Of a stretch of 43,929 bases of DNA, positions 9,714 to 18,503 are shown in pieces. Under the pieces are notes generated by a model. The model worked only from the letters and a program-made list of their open reading frames with translations, ran no database searches and was not told the origin of the DNA. How positions within the stretch are numbered: position 1 is the stretch's first letter; every line of letters begins with the position of its first letter. The stretch comes from Prochlorococcus sp. AG-363-P06 (GTDB taxonomy: Bacteria; Cyanobacteriota; Cyanobacteriia; PCC-6307; Cyanobiaceae), in assembly GCA_003280025.1 (NCBI GenBank), contig QCGD01000013.1, positions 1-43,929 of the forward strand, read 5' to 3'. Made by a program: the position numbers and the translations under genes.

Positions 9714-10994
9714 CTATAGAGGAGGCAAAATGCTTTGTGGATCACAAATGTTCTTTAAAGTTTTTAATTCTTCGATTCTATTCCCAAAGGCCAATTGGAG
9801 TTCTTCCCTATGAGAATTTAAATGATTATGCAACTGAGCTAAATGAATATTTGGATAAAACCTTTTTAGCTTGCTCCATGATTTATACATCCAATCCATT
9901 ACGACTTCTTTTTCTTGAAGGTCATTTTTTTTCCATGATGCATATATCCAAGGTTTCCAAGTACTTTTTCTATGAACAAAAAAGCTTGATCCATGATTTA
10001 ATTGTTTAGTTTTAAAACCTAGTTGTTGAGAAGCAACATAACAAGAATTATTAGGCTTATTATCCATTATTTCATTGAGATATTTAATAAAAATTGGGAC
10101 ATCATTTTTTAAATCTTCTCCTAGAAGACTTATTACCTCAGAATGGTTCTTTGAATTTAACTCAAATAATTCTAATTCTTTTGCAAAAAAATTGATTTCG
10201 TTAAGGTTCCCATAAAATTTTTGTTCGAGAGTAGAAAATTTTTTTAAAGTTAATAAATTTTCTTTTATTCCTTCTTTCTCTAAATCATCTTTGAATTCGG
10301 CAACAATATATATGTATATTTTTTTAGCATATATCCATTGAAGACTAATATTTGCTGGAAATCCCTCTGATAGTTTAATTATTTCTGAAAGTTCATTTGA
10401 ATTTATAAATCCTTCAATAATTTGAATAGGATAAGATTGGATAGTTCTAAGCCCTATTTCCGTAATTATTGAGAAAAAGGGTGCGGCTCCTTTAATTGCT
10501 TCCCAAATTAATTGCTTATCCCGACTTATTTGATTTTTCTTTAAAGAGATAAATTTGCCATTACCCAAGAAACCTTTTATTGATTCAATATTGTCAATTG
10601 CTAGCCCATAGGATCTACTTAGGGGACTTATTCCTCCAGTAAGTATATAACCTGCTCCTGGAAGTTTTGAAAGTCCTATAGGAAAACTTCGATTATGTTT
10701 TTCTAAATAATTCATTAGATCCCCCATAATCACCCCTCCTCCAATTGTTACTATATTTGTTTCTCTTTCCAGGTGAATTTTGTTGTAATTTTTTCTAAGA
10801 TCAAGAGTTATTAATCCATTTTTGGCACAGCTAGATGTTGTCCCTCCACTACAAATGCAAAGATGCTCAAACTCTTTTGATAATTCACTATCATCATTTA
10901 AAAAGAAATCTTCAACGTTATAAATTAATTTCTTATATAGAGCATCTTTTGAGTTAATATTTGAGACTTCAAGCAAGTTGTGATTGTTTTTCAC
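9714..10994 (-). CDS. FAD-binding (PCMH-type) oxidoreductase
   Basis: A 426-residue FAD-linked oxidase. It has the PCMH-type FAD-binding pattern: CICSGGTTSSCAKNGLITLD, then IVTIGGGVIMGDLMNYLEKH, then LPGAGYILTGGISPLSRSYG, where flavin contacts normally lie. The C-terminal substrate domain ends in a family-like segment, FYPNIHLAQLHNH. No Cys/His pair for bicovalent flavin attachment is obvious. The substrate is unknown; sugar-acid or aldehyde oxidation is usual for such enzymes. It diverges from the chelatase-like gene across a 47-base spacer, and is 30 bases upstream of the SulP gene on the same strand. Confidence 0.75.
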   Translation of the reverse strand: MKNNHNLLEVSNINSKDALYKKLIYNVEDFFLNDDSELSKEFEHLCICSGGTTSSCAKNGLITLDLRKNYNKIHLERETNIVTIGGGVIMGDLMNYLEKHNRSFPIGLSKLPGAGYILTGGISPLSRSYGLAIDNIESIKGFLGNGKFISLKKNQISRDKQLIWEAIKGAAPFFSIITEIGLRTIQSYPIQIIEGFINSNELSEIIKLSEGFPANISLQWIYAKKIYIYIVAEFKDDLEKEGIKENLLTLKKFSTLEQKFYGNLNEINFFAKELELFELNSKNHSEVISLLGEDLKNDVPIFIKYLNEIMDNKPNNSCYVASQQLGFKTKQLNHGSSFFVHRKSTWKPWIYASWKKNDLQEKEVVMDWMYKSWSKLKRFYPNIHLAQLHNHLNSHREELQLAFGNRIEELKTLKNICDPQSILPPL

Positions 10995-11041
10995 TACTAA
11001 ATATCATTCTTTACTATTATGTTATAAGTTATATATTAATT

Positions 11042-12196
11042 TTGGATAACTTGGAATCGAAGTTGAATAATCAAGTTGGTATCCTTATCTGCGGACATGG
11101 TAGTAGAAATAAACTAGCTATTAAAGAATTTCAAGAATTAACTAAACTCATTCAACAAAGATATCCAAATATAATTGTTGAATATGGTTTTTTGGAATTT
11201 GCCAAGCCTTCACTTACTGATGCCTTAGATAAGTTAAGAGATCATTCTATAAAAAAAGTAATCGCTATACCAGCGATGCTTTTTGCCGCTGGCCATGTAA
11301 AAAATGATATACCTAGCTTGCTTATGAGTTATGCAAGCAAAACAGATATGGAAATAATTTATGGAAGAGAGTTGGGGATTAATAATTTAATGATCAGTGC
11401 AGCTTGTGAGAGAGTGAAAGATGTATTTAAAGATAATAATTCTCTTAAACCAGAAGAATCATTATTAGTTGTTGTTGGAAGAGGTTCTTCAGACCCTGAT
11501 GCAAATTCCAACGTTTCAAAGATTACGAGAATGATAGTAGAGGGAATTGGTTTAGGGTGGGGGGAAACAGTTTTTTCCGGTGTAACATTTCCTCTTGTTG
11601 AACCAGGCTTAAAAAATGTTGTGAGACTTGGTTATAAAAATATAATTATTTTCCCTTATTTTCTTTTCTCAGGAGTTCTTGTTACACGAATCAAAAGACA
11701 GACTGATTTAGTTGCTATTAATAATCCACAAATTTCATTTATTCATGCCAAATATCTGTCATCACAATCTTATGTTGTTGATACTTTTATCGAAAGGATT
11801 CAAGAGATTTTGAATAACGAGGATAAAAATTTTATGAATTGCTCCTTGTGTAAATACAGATCAAATTTATTCGGCTTTGAAAAAGAAGTTGGATTGGTTC
11901 AAGAAAGTCATCATGATCATGTAGAGGGTTTGGGTGTTAGTTGTGATTTATGTGATTCTGAATGTAATGGTGCTTGTGAAATACAAAGTCAAGCCCCTTA
12001 TAACCAAGGTGAATCAAATTCAGTAGAAAAGAATTCTCTAGAGCATGAAGATAAAGAAGGTCATAATCATGAACATATTTATCACCACCATCATCACCAT
12101 AGTATCTATCCAAATTCTAAACATCCTCTGGGTCCTGTTACACTTCGCATGCTTAGTGATGATCAAACCTTAAGAAATTCAGTTGAAAATAACTGA
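11042..12196 (+). CDS. Sirohydrochlorin chelatase-like protein (CbiX/SirB) with Cys/His-rich tail
   Basis: I place the start at TTG 11042. An ATG at 10961 would add a hydrophobic stretch lying antisense inside the FAD oxidase and looks spurious. The product (about 384 residues) begins with a CbiX-type domain: VGILICGHGSRNKLA, with the active-site His, then AIPAMLFAAGHVKNDIP with the second His. A repeat of the fold follows (LVVVGRGSSDPDANSNVSK). Such enzymes insert cobalt, nickel or iron into sirohydrochlorin for cobalamin, F430 or siroheme. The C-terminus adds Cys pairs (CSLCKYRS, CDLCDSECNGAC) and a six-His run, HIYHHHHHHS, likely metal-binding. Which metal is inserted is not decidable here. 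Confidence 0.8.
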   Translation: MDNLESKLNNQVGILICGHGSRNKLAIKEFQELTKLIQQRYPNIIVEYGFLEFAKPSLTDALDKLRDHSIKKVIAIPAMLFAAGHVKNDIPSLLMSYASKTDMEIIYGRELGINNLMISAACERVKDVFKDNNSLKPEESLLVVVGRGSSDPDANSNVSKITRMIVEGIGLGWGETVFSGVTFPLVEPGLKNVVRLGYKNIIIFPYFLFSGVLVTRIKRQTDLVAINNPQISFIHAKYLSSQSYVVDTFIERIQEILNNEDKNFMNCSLCKYRSNLFGFEKEVGLVQESHHDHVEGLGVSCDLCDSECNGACEIQSQAPYNQGESNSVEKNSLEHEDKEGHNHEHIYHHHHHHSIYPNSKHPLGPVTLRMLSDDQTLRNSVENN

Positions 12197-12549
12197 ATCA
12201 ACTGTCTCTTTCTTGCGCGAGTCTTAATAGACTTGGTATATATTAGTATTGCTAATGTAATTAGCAGGAATTATTTAGGGCAGGATTTTCCACAATTTAT
12301 TAGTAGTTTTCCACGTCCAAATCCACATCGAATTAGAACTGCCAGTATCTTTCAAGAAAAACAGTAGTTAAACATAATTGTTGACTTTTTTATTAAATTT
12401 TATCAATTTATATATTTTTAAAATAAATTTTCTTGAATTCAATCTATAGCTTGAGTCTCATTTGATAATCAAAAAAATCTTTAGATTAAATATTTTTGAC
12501 TTTTAATGAAAAAAAGATAATTATTGATGAGTATTAGAAAGTTATTTTT
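12197..12549. other. Intergenic region with clustered DnaA-box-like sites
   Basis: A 353-base gap between the chelatase gene and the DUF2811 gene with no convincing ORF. It contains TTTTCCACA (12286-12294), TTTTCCACG (12307-12315) and AAATCCACA (12319-12327), all in the same orientation. TTTTCCACA is the DnaA-box form used in cyanobacterial origins. No replication gene lies nearby, so this is not evidently oriC. The rest is A+T-rich. Confidence 0.4.
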
Positions 12550-12807
12550 ATGAACAAAATAAACCAATCTGAGTTTACAGATGTGAAATTAGATTCATGC
12601 TCTTCAAATAAGGTCTCTCTTGAAACTGAGCTTTCTGAAATTCTTTATAAATCCATGAAGGACTTCGTATTAAGTAATCCTACTTGGGATCAATATAAGC
12701 TTATAAATTCAGCACTAGCTACTTTTCTTGTTCAAAATGGATGTACTGACAACTCTGTATCAGAGATTTACTTAAATCAATTATTTACGCCTTCTAAGTC
12801 TTTTTAA
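12550..12807 (+). CDS. DUF2811-family small protein
   Basis: An 85-residue soluble protein matching the cyanobacterial DUF2811 pattern: VSLETELSEILYKSMKDF, a mid WDQYKLINSALATFLVQNG and a closing YLNQLF. The function of the family is unknown. It has an ATG start and no membrane segment. Its last 14 bases overlap the 3' end of the GMC oxidoreductase gene on the other strand, so the two mRNAs would be complementary at their ends. Confidence 0.75.
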   Translation: MNKINQSEFTDVKLDSCSSNKVSLETELSEILYKSMKDFVLSNPTWDQYKLINSALATFLVQNGCTDNSVSEIYLNQLFTPSKSF

Positions 12808-14434
12808 TATTTAAACAGGCTCTTCTACTTAAGGCCATCATTGTAAGTGTAGGGCTATGCCATGACGAAGTTGGCCAACATGCCCCATCTAATACAAGTA
12901 CATTTTTGCATCCCCATAGTCTATTGAATTTATCAACCACACTGTCTTCTGCACTATTTCCCATTGGAGCTCCCCCTACTTCATGGATGTAATATCCAGG
13001 AGGAGGAGGACTATCTGAAAGTGCAATTAAATTTTCTGTAAATACATTTCCAAATGGCAAATTAATAAGTTCATCAATATTTTTTATTTCTCCATCTGCA
13101 GCCTCTACTGACTTTTGAATAGTATTCACCATATGTTTAGCCATGCTTAATTCATTTTCACTCCATTCGAATTCAATGTGAGGGATTGGGATACCCCATT
13201 CATCAGTTTCTTCTGAGAGAGAAACTGAGTTTTCTTTTCTCGGGAGGACTTCTCCATGGGCTATAAGAAATCCAATAGATGAATTTGAGTTTTTTTTCAA
13301 AAAATCAGGTATTCCTAACCTATCAATTGCACCCCAGATCCCATATCCTCTCAGAAAATTGATATTTTCAATTTTTGGTAAGTTTGTTCCAAATGGAATA
13401 AAGAAACTTCCTGCACCAGATAGGGGAGGAGAAAAATCTGATTGAGGGTCTAATTTTTTTGTTTTTGGAACTGAGAAAAATCTACACACAGAGATATGAT
13501 CCATTAGAAATTTACCTAATTTCCCTGAATGATCTTTAAAACCTTTGGAGTTTGAATTATATTCTGAGTTCAGAAGTATTCTTAATGTAGAGATTGTTGA
13601 TGAGCAAAGAAGAATTAAATCGCAATTTAATATTTTCTTATGGCCATTCTCAATGTTGATAATTGTTAATTTTGAAGCGAGTTCTGTAGTTTTGTTTGTC
13701 TCAAAAGACTCTACTTTGTGATTAAAAAGTATTTGAACATTGCCTGTATCTAAAGCTTGCTTGAGCGTACTTCCTATACTTGAAGATCTAGGCCAAACTT
13801 TTTCTTTTACAGAGGAATTTCGATCAAATCCTCGAGATTGAATAAATGGATAATTTAATTTCGATTTAACTTGATTTCCAAAAATTTGTTCACTTTTGGT
13901 CAAAGGAATCTCACCAATATATTTACCATTTGGTACTTCCTTAACATCATCTTGTTGACCATAAATTCCACAAAACTGCTCAATAAAATCATAATGGGGT
14001 GATAATTCATCGTACGAAATAGGCCAGTTTGGTCCAAACCCATCTTTTTTTGCTGGATGAAAATCATCAGGAGAAAATCTTAGTGTAATACCTCCCCAAG
14101 TTAATGATCGCCCACCATATTGATTGCCTTGCGTCCAAAGAAAGGGCTTTTTTGTGGGACAGTTGTAAGGGTGCTTTAATTCATTTATATATAAATTAGG
14201 ATTGTTTTTCCAATAACCAGGATGTTGACTTTGTTTCGCATGTTTTTTTGATAATAATCCTGATAATCTGTTCAAGGTAGCCTTTGGCTCATCATTAATA
14301 GCTTCTTTTCTTTCTATTTGTGGACCTGCTTCTATTACTAAAACTTTTTTCCCCTGTTCGGCCAATGTAAGTGCTGCTATTCCTCCAGTAGCTCCAGACC
14401 CAACAACTATTGCATCATAAGGATTTATATCCAA
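12794..14434 (-). CDS. GMC-family FAD oxidoreductase
   Basis: A 546-residue glucose-methanol-choline type oxidoreductase. The N-terminal Rossmann FAD site is DAIVVGSGATGGIAALTLAE, ending in VLVIEAGP. GGRSLTWGGITLRFSP is the family's second signature, and the C-terminal substrate/FAD domain carries HEVGGAPMGN and SSWHSPTLTMMALSRR. It oxidises alcohols or sugars with FAD. The substrate is unknown and choline need not be it. Length is normal. It is convergent with the DUF2811 gene and divergent from the pentapeptide gene, so probably transcribed alone. Confidence 0.88.
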   Translation of the reverse strand: MDINPYDAIVVGSGATGGIAALTLAEQGKKVLVIEAGPQIERKEAINDEPKATLNRLSGLLSKKHAKQSQHPGYWKNNPNLYINELKHPYNCPTKKPFLWTQGNQYGGRSLTWGGITLRFSPDDFHPAKKDGFGPNWPISYDELSPHYDFIEQFCGIYGQQDDVKEVPNGKYIGEIPLTKSEQIFGNQVKSKLNYPFIQSRGFDRNSSVKEKVWPRSSSIGSTLKQALDTGNVQILFNHKVESFETNKTTELASKLTIINIENGHKKILNCDLILLCSSTISTLRILLNSEYNSNSKGFKDHSGKLGKFLMDHISVCRFFSVPKTKKLDPQSDFSPPLSGAGSFFIPFGTNLPKIENINFLRGYGIWGAIDRLGIPDFLKKNSNSSIGFLIAHGEVLPRKENSVSLSEETDEWGIPIPHIEFEWSENELSMAKHMVNTIQKSVEAADGEIKNIDELINLPFGNVFTENLIALSDSPPPPGYYIHEVGGAPMGNSAEDSVVDKFNRLWGCKNVLVLDGACWPTSSWHSPTLTMMALSRRACLNIKKT

Positions 14435-14543
14435 AATCTAGTTCGTGATTTGTAATGTCAATAAATATAGCATTCATCAAATAATTAATTTCATGATTTA
14501 AGCTTAAGAAGTTAGAATTTTATTGAATTATTTCCCAATATAA

Positions 14544-15017
14544 ATGAGATTTATAATTCTAACTTTTTTAATAATTGTTCTAACCTTTCCTTATAGAGTC
14601 TCTGCCGCCTTAGATTATGGTAAGCAATCCTTATTAGGAGCAGACTTTTCTGGATCTGATTTAAAAGGTGCAACTTTTTATTTAACTGATCTACAGGATG
14701 CAAATTTATCGGATTGTGACCTCCAAAATGCGACTTTATACGGAGCGAAATTGAAAGATACTAATTTAAGTAACTCTAATTTAAGGGAGGTAACTCTTGA
14801 TTCAGCTGTTTTAGATGGAACAGATTTATCAAATACTAATTTAGAGGATTCTTTTGCTTACAGTACTCAGTTCGAAAATGTAAAAATACAAGGAGCAGAT
14901 TTTACAAATGTCTACTTGTCAAAGGATATTGTAAGAAATTTTTGTAAAGATGCCTCTGGAATAAATCCTTTTACAAATAGAGAAACTAGAGAAACTCTAG
15001 GTTGCGATTATATGTAA
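14544..15017 (+). CDS. Exported pentapeptide-repeat protein
   Basis: A 157-residue protein with an N-terminal signal peptide (hydrophobic ILTFLIIVLTFPYRVSA, likely cleaved after Ala). A run of A(D/N)LXX pentapeptides covers about residues 30-120 (GADFSGSDLKGATFY, DANLSDCDLQNATL and so on), which should form a right-handed quadrilateral beta-helix. Two Cys near the C-terminus (FCKDASG, LGCDYM) could form a disulfide. Such lumenal or periplasmic pentapeptide proteins are common in cyanobacteria and their roles are mostly unknown. It is convergent with the next minus-strand gene, 2 bases away. Confidence 0.85.
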   Translation: MRFIILTFLIIVLTFPYRVSAALDYGKQSLLGADFSGSDLKGATFYLTDLQDANLSDCDLQNATLYGAKLKDTNLSNSNLREVTLDSAVLDGTDLSNTNLEDSFAYSTQFENVKIQGADFTNVYLSKDIVRNFCKDASGINPFTNRETRETLGCDYM

Positions 15018-15019
15018 AT

Positions 15020-15412
15020 TTATGCACATGAAAGTTCTTTTTTAATGCTTCTTTGCTTATAAAGTGAACGCCCAATAGGCCAACCCAAAATAGATAAACG
15101 TCTAATTATAGTATTTGAGTATTTAAAATTTAAGTTGTCTGAAAATTTTACGCCTAATTCGTTGAGAGTATTTATTAATAAGTTAAGCTCTTTCTTATTA
15201 CCTATTTTCTTATCCAAAATAATAAAATCTTTTCTAGGCAGTTTATTCTCTAAAACTTTATTGTTTTTAGCAAAACCTACTTTAAGTAAATTAAATTTAT
15301 CAGAGTAAAGAGTATAAATTATTCCACTGTCGAATCTATCTGTATCCGTGCCCAAATAAAATGGAGATGAAATTAATTTCCGATATTCTTTTTTTATTCG
15401 TTTGGAATTCAT
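15020..15412 (-). CDS. Small basic protein, possible T5orf172/GIY-YIG-like fold
   Basis: I start this gene at ATG 15412, giving about 130 residues. An earlier ATG (15442) would overlap the upstream gene by 29 bases. The chosen start follows that gene's TAA by one base (TAATATG), indicating translational coupling. The segment GIIYTLYSDKFNLLKVGFA resembles the first strands of T5orf172/MUG113 domains ('YvlkiGrT'). A basic C-terminus follows (IRRLSILGWPIGRSLYK). The domain match is weak and inferred. It forms a two-gene unit with the ribbon-helix-helix gene, so it may act with it on DNA or RNA. Confidence 0.6.
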   Translation of the reverse strand: MNSKRIKKEYRKLISSPFYLGTDTDRFDSGIIYTLYSDKFNLLKVGFAKNNKVLENKLPRKDFIILDKKIGNKKELNLLINTLNELGVKFSDNLNFKYSNTIIRRLSILGWPIGRSLYKQRSIKKELSCA

Positions 15413-15413
15413 A

Positions 15414-15911
15414 TTATGTGGCTTCATGTTGAGAAATTTCATATTTCTCTAATAAATTATTGACTTCTGCTAATGCAATCCTTTTTTGACATGCAGAGTC
15501 ATATCTATTTATTGCTATTGAAGGTATTGACCCTTTGCTTTTCATTTCTCTTAGTCCAGTTTCTAAACATTGAAATGCAACACTAGATAGATCTCGTCCC
15601 TCTGCAGCAGCCCAAACCTTCAAGAGGTAATTAAGATTTGCTGGTACTGATATCTGAACTTTGTTCGAATTTGAAGTGTTTAAAGCGATATCATCAAGAC
15701 TTATTTCTTTGGAGGAAATCGTTTCTTTAACTTTTTTCTTGAAAACTTTAACTTGACCTATAGCGTCTTCGTTATTTTTTAATTTCCTTTCTATTTCAAA
15801 TAAGTCTTCTTCAGAATTAATTAAAGCTTCTAATGCCCACTTTGCGTCATCTTCCGAAATGGCTGTTTTATTAAGCCATTCATCTCTTATTTTTGACCAA
15901 TTACTAGACAT
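15414..15911 (-). CDS. Ribbon-helix-helix (CopG-like) protein
   Basis: A 165-residue protein. The N-terminal half is acidic and helical. Residues about 88-133 form a ribbon-helix-helix pattern: a short strand, KVQISVPANLNYLL, then helices WAAAEGRDLSSVAFQC and LETGLREM. Such proteins bind DNA as dimers of dimers through the strand. Two identical palindromes lie just upstream of its start (15944-15953 and 15966-15975), so autoregulation is likely. It is coupled to the downstream basic gene. The arrangement is reminiscent of toxin-antitoxin or small regulatory pairs, but nothing shows the partner is a toxin. Confidence 0.7.
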   Translation of the reverse strand: MSSNWSKIRDEWLNKTAISEDDAKWALEALINSEEDLFEIERKLKNNEDAIGQVKVFKKKVKETISSKEISLDDIALNTSNSNKVQISVPANLNYLLKVWAAAEGRDLSSVAFQCLETGLREMKSKGSIPSIAINRYDSACQKRIALAEVNNLLEKYEISQHEAT

Positions 15912-15941
15912 AAATATAATCTTATAACTATAGGATAATTG

Positions 15942-15978
15942 ATTCTATATAGATTGTCTATAAATTCTATATAGATTG
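15942..15978. promoter_or_regulatory. Twin palindromic operator upstream of the RHH gene
   Basis: The 15-mer ATTCTATATAGATTG occurs twice, 22 bases apart (15942 and 15964). Each copy contains the perfect palindrome TCTATATAGA. Two-turn spacing and position 31 bases before the RHH start suit cooperative binding by ribbon-helix-helix dimers. The binding protein is an inference. Confidence 0.6.
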
Positions 15979-16236
15979 AATTTAGATTTTATAATTGTTG
16001 AATGTTTAACGTTGGGTGTTTAAGGCCAATTCTTTATGATTTAAGTAAAGAGATTTCACCAAAGATAAGGATTAATATTTCTTTAAAAACAATTTATTTC
16101 AAGAATTAGACATATTAAAAACTTTGACCTTAATTTTTTGTATTCCTTTTTTATAAAGCTAGAGGGAACTATCAGTCTCTGGGTTTTTGCTAGGAGGGAT
16201 TTCTAAATTCTTTTGCTTCTCACTAATTCTATTGTT
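15979..16236. other. Intergenic region downstream of gloA
   Basis: Between the operator and the end of gloA I see only A+T-rich sequence, with no convincing ORF. With the operator the whole gap is about 325 bases. Confidence 0.5.
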
Positions 16237-16626
16237 TTAATCTCTTTCAATTAGTTCAATTTTATAGCCATCAGGATCTTCAACAAATGCTAAAAGTGTT
16301 GAGCTATTCTTCATTGTTTTAGGCTTTGTTGTTACTTTACAGCCATTATCCTCAAGATTTTGGCAAGTGCGATGAATATCTTTTACACCAATAGCAATAT
16401 GCCCATACTTATCCCCAAGATCATAGTCCTCTGACTTCTTGCTCCAGTTATGAGTTAATTCAATTACTGCATTATCTTTCTCTGATCCATAACCAACAAA
16501 TGCCAGAGTAAATTCTCCATGAGGATAATCTTTTCTTCTTATTAAACTCATTCCTAATCTGTTTACATAAAAATCAATGGATTTATCTAAATCTCCTACC
16601 CTCAACATTGTGTGAAGTATACGCAT
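16237..16626 (-). CDS. gloA: Lactoylglutathione lyase (glyoxalase I)
   Basis: The 129-residue protein matches bacterial GloA along its whole length. Predicted metal ligands are H5 (MRILH), E56 (NAVIELTHNW), H76 (KYGHIAIGV) and E124 (DGYKIELI), the set used by Ni/Co-type glyoxalase I. It isomerises the methylglyoxal-glutathione hemithioacetal to lactoylglutathione in the cytosol, detoxifying methylglyoxal. Single-domain length is normal. It is divergent from the Tic20-like gene. Confidence 0.93.
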   Translation of the reverse strand: MRILHTMLRVGDLDKSIDFYVNRLGMSLIRRKDYPHGEFTLAFVGYGSEKDNAVIELTHNWSKKSEDYDLGDKYGHIAIGVKDIHRTCQNLEDNGCKVTTKPKTMKNSSTLLAFVEDPDGYKIELIERD

Positions 16627-16736
16627 ATTAAGTTATTTACCTAATTCAATTATCTAATATTTAATGATCATTTGCCAAAAGTGATATGAATAATGGAATT
16701 TTATAAATTTAGTTTTTAGGAACTTAGGTTAAAGTA

Positions 16737-17195
16737 ATGATTATAAGTTTAAGTAATTTATTGGATCAAATTTTTCAGCGAATTTCGTCAGTACTTTTGT
16801 ACACATTACCATTAAAGGCATCAATACCTTTTGGATATTATTTATTTTATAAATATTCTTTTCTCAAAGTATTATTATTTTTAACTTTTCCAGTCGCAAT
16901 AATTGAGAAGTCTTTACCTTTTGGGGGCTTGTTATTATTTTTAATTTTGTTTGCAGGATTAGTAAGAAATCCCCAAGTTCCTTATTTTATTAGATTCAAC
17001 GCATGCCAAGCATTACTTCTTGATATCGCTTTGATAATAATTTCCTATCTCTTTCAAATTTTACCCTTAGTGGAATTAGGATCTATTGTATTTATACTTA
17101 TACTTTGTATTTTTATATATTCTATTACTCAATGTATTTATGGAGTTGAACCTGAAATACCTTTTATTAGTAAATCTGTAAGGTTGCAAATTTAA
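16737..17195 (+). CDS. Tic20-family membrane protein (Ycf60-like)
   Basis: A 152-residue membrane protein with about four transmembrane segments. The pattern LPLKASIPFGYYLFYK, GLVRNPQVPYFIRFNACQAL and the closing QCIYGVEPEIPFIS is characteristic of cyanobacterial Tic20/Ycf60 proteins. Plastid relatives are part of the inner-envelope import machinery; the cyanobacterial role is not settled. It has an ATG start, is convergent with the next small secreted protein gene and is probably transcribed alone. Confidence 0.85.
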   Translation: MIISLSNLLDQIFQRISSVLLYTLPLKASIPFGYYLFYKYSFLKVLLFLTFPVAIIEKSLPFGGLLLFLILFAGLVRNPQVPYFIRFNACQALLLDIALIIISYLFQILPLVELGSIVFILILCIFIYSITQCIYGVEPEIPFISKSVRLQI

Positions 17196-17219
17196 AAATT
17201 TTTAGGGTGTTTACTTCTT

Positions 17220-17549
17220 TTAGCATTCATTTAAAATAGATTCCCATTTTTTCTGACTTGCTTGCAATGCTCTAATTGGAGGTTTGGTACCTCTTATTTC
17301 GAATGCTTTAATTAATGATTTGTTAGCTAGTAATCCAAGTTTCCCAGCTTCTCTCTGCCTTGAACATGTTTTTTCCCTAGACCCATTCTTGAGATTATTT
17401 TCTATCTCTTTAAGAATTTGACTAGCTTCATTCGATTTAGAATAAAAATCATTTATGTAAAAATCAATAGTTGTATCAGCTGAAATTTGATTTGGCGTGA
17501 TGATGAAGATTAATAAATTAAAGAAAAATATAAGAATAGATTTCTTCAC
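17220..17549 (-). CDS. Small exported hypothetical protein
   Basis: A 109-residue protein with a clear signal peptide (SILIFFFNLLIFIITPNQISA, cleavage near ISA-D). The mature part is helical and charged, with two Cys, one in KTCSRQREAGKLGLLANK and one at the very C-terminus (LNEC), able to form a disulfide. I recognise no family. The gene is convergent with the Tic20-like gene, 24 bases away, and marks the edge of the tRNA-Ser-flanked island. Confidence 0.6.
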   Translation of the reverse strand: MKKSILIFFFNLLIFIITPNQISADTTIDFYINDFYSKSNEASQILKEIENNLKNGSREKTCSRQREAGKLGLLANKSLIKAFEIRGTKPPIRALQASQKKWESILNEC

Positions 17550-17796
17550 AATAATTCTTAGATAAATTCTTTCTAAATTCTAATACTAAATAAAATTTAG
17601 AAAAAATAACTTTTTAGGACTAATATTTATATAAGTCAGTTGAAGTCAACTTAGGGGTTTTCCTTAGAGTCCATATAGAATGAGTAGACATGAACTGATT
17701 TGAATAACTAATTCAGCAGGCAAATCATATTATCTCATATAAATACCAAACAATCTTCTTAATAAAAATCAATTTAAATTTCAAAAAATTATTTTT

Positions 17797-18192
17797 CTAA
17801 ACAGGATTAACAAAAATATATTTTTTTTGGAAAAAATAAGAAATCAATACTAGAAAAGGGATAGTCAATATTGCCGCTAAATTTTTTTGAATTCCATTTT
17901 CATACATAAATCTAATTGATACATAATTCATAATCCAATTAAATGATGCTAATAAAATATACTTGCTAAGTTCTTTATAGGTTAGATTATTCATCTTAAA
18001 TACTTTTTTACCATATAAGTAAAAACCTATTATTAAATTAGTGATTTGACTAATTATAGTAGCTAAAAATATTGTTATTACTAAGAGTAATAAATGAAGA
18101 ACTAAATTTGTTACTAAAAAATTTGCTATTCCATAAAATAAAAATAATCTTTTTCTGCCTCTTGATAAAAGTTTAAAATATTTAAAATCCAT
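17797..18192 (-). CDS. GtrA-family membrane protein
   Basis: A 131-residue protein with four predicted membrane segments and the GtrA-type ending ISYFFQKKYIFVNPV. GtrA-like proteins are small membrane partners of undecaprenyl/dolichol-phosphate sugar transferases. They are thought to help flip the lipid-linked sugar or support its transfer to glycans. A DPMS-type glycosyltransferase and a GT-C-like membrane protein lie 8-9 kb away on the same strand, so the three may form one glycosylation system, although they are not adjacent. Family assignment rests on length, topology and C-terminus. Confidence 0.72.
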   Translation of the reverse strand: MDFKYFKLLSRGRKRLFLFYGIANFLVTNLVLHLLLLVITIFLATIISQITNLIIGFYLYGKKVFKMNNLTYKELSKYILLASFNWIMNYVSIRFMYENGIQKNLAAILTIPFLVLISYFFQKKYIFVNPV

Positions 18193-18503
18193 TTAAAACA
18201 TTATTTAATAGCTTAATTAATAATCAAGAAAAGAGAAAAATTTAATATGAAATAATATAATTTACCCATTAAATGTAAAACATAATTAAGAGAAAAAAAT
18301 ATTATTTTTACAAAGACAATATGGAGATATCCTAAACACATCACAAACACATTGAAAAAAAAATGTGATTAGATTTGAACTGATATAAATTAGATTTTGC
18401 TGAAAATCTGTTGGTTTACCACATATATGTTCACTTTCAGGAGGGTTATATTCAAGTTAACTATGGTTTTACCTAATTGAACACATATCACTTGTTATTA
18501 GAA
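18193..18503. other. Intergenic region before tRNA-Ser
   Basis: A 311-base A+T-rich gap between the tRNA-Ser 3' end and the GtrA gene. Only trivial ORFs (under 20 codons) are present. Nothing clear is visible. Confidence 0.5.

Noticed and set aside
10961-11041. N-terminal extension of the chelatase gene from ATG 10961
   Set aside because: It would overlap the divergent FAD oxidase start and adds residues not expected in CbiX proteins; TTG 11042 fits better.
15413-15442. Earlier ATG starts (15442, 15427) for the basic partner gene
   Set aside because: They would overlap the RHH gene by up to 29 bases, whereas ATG 15412 lies one base after the stop codon, a standard coupled start.
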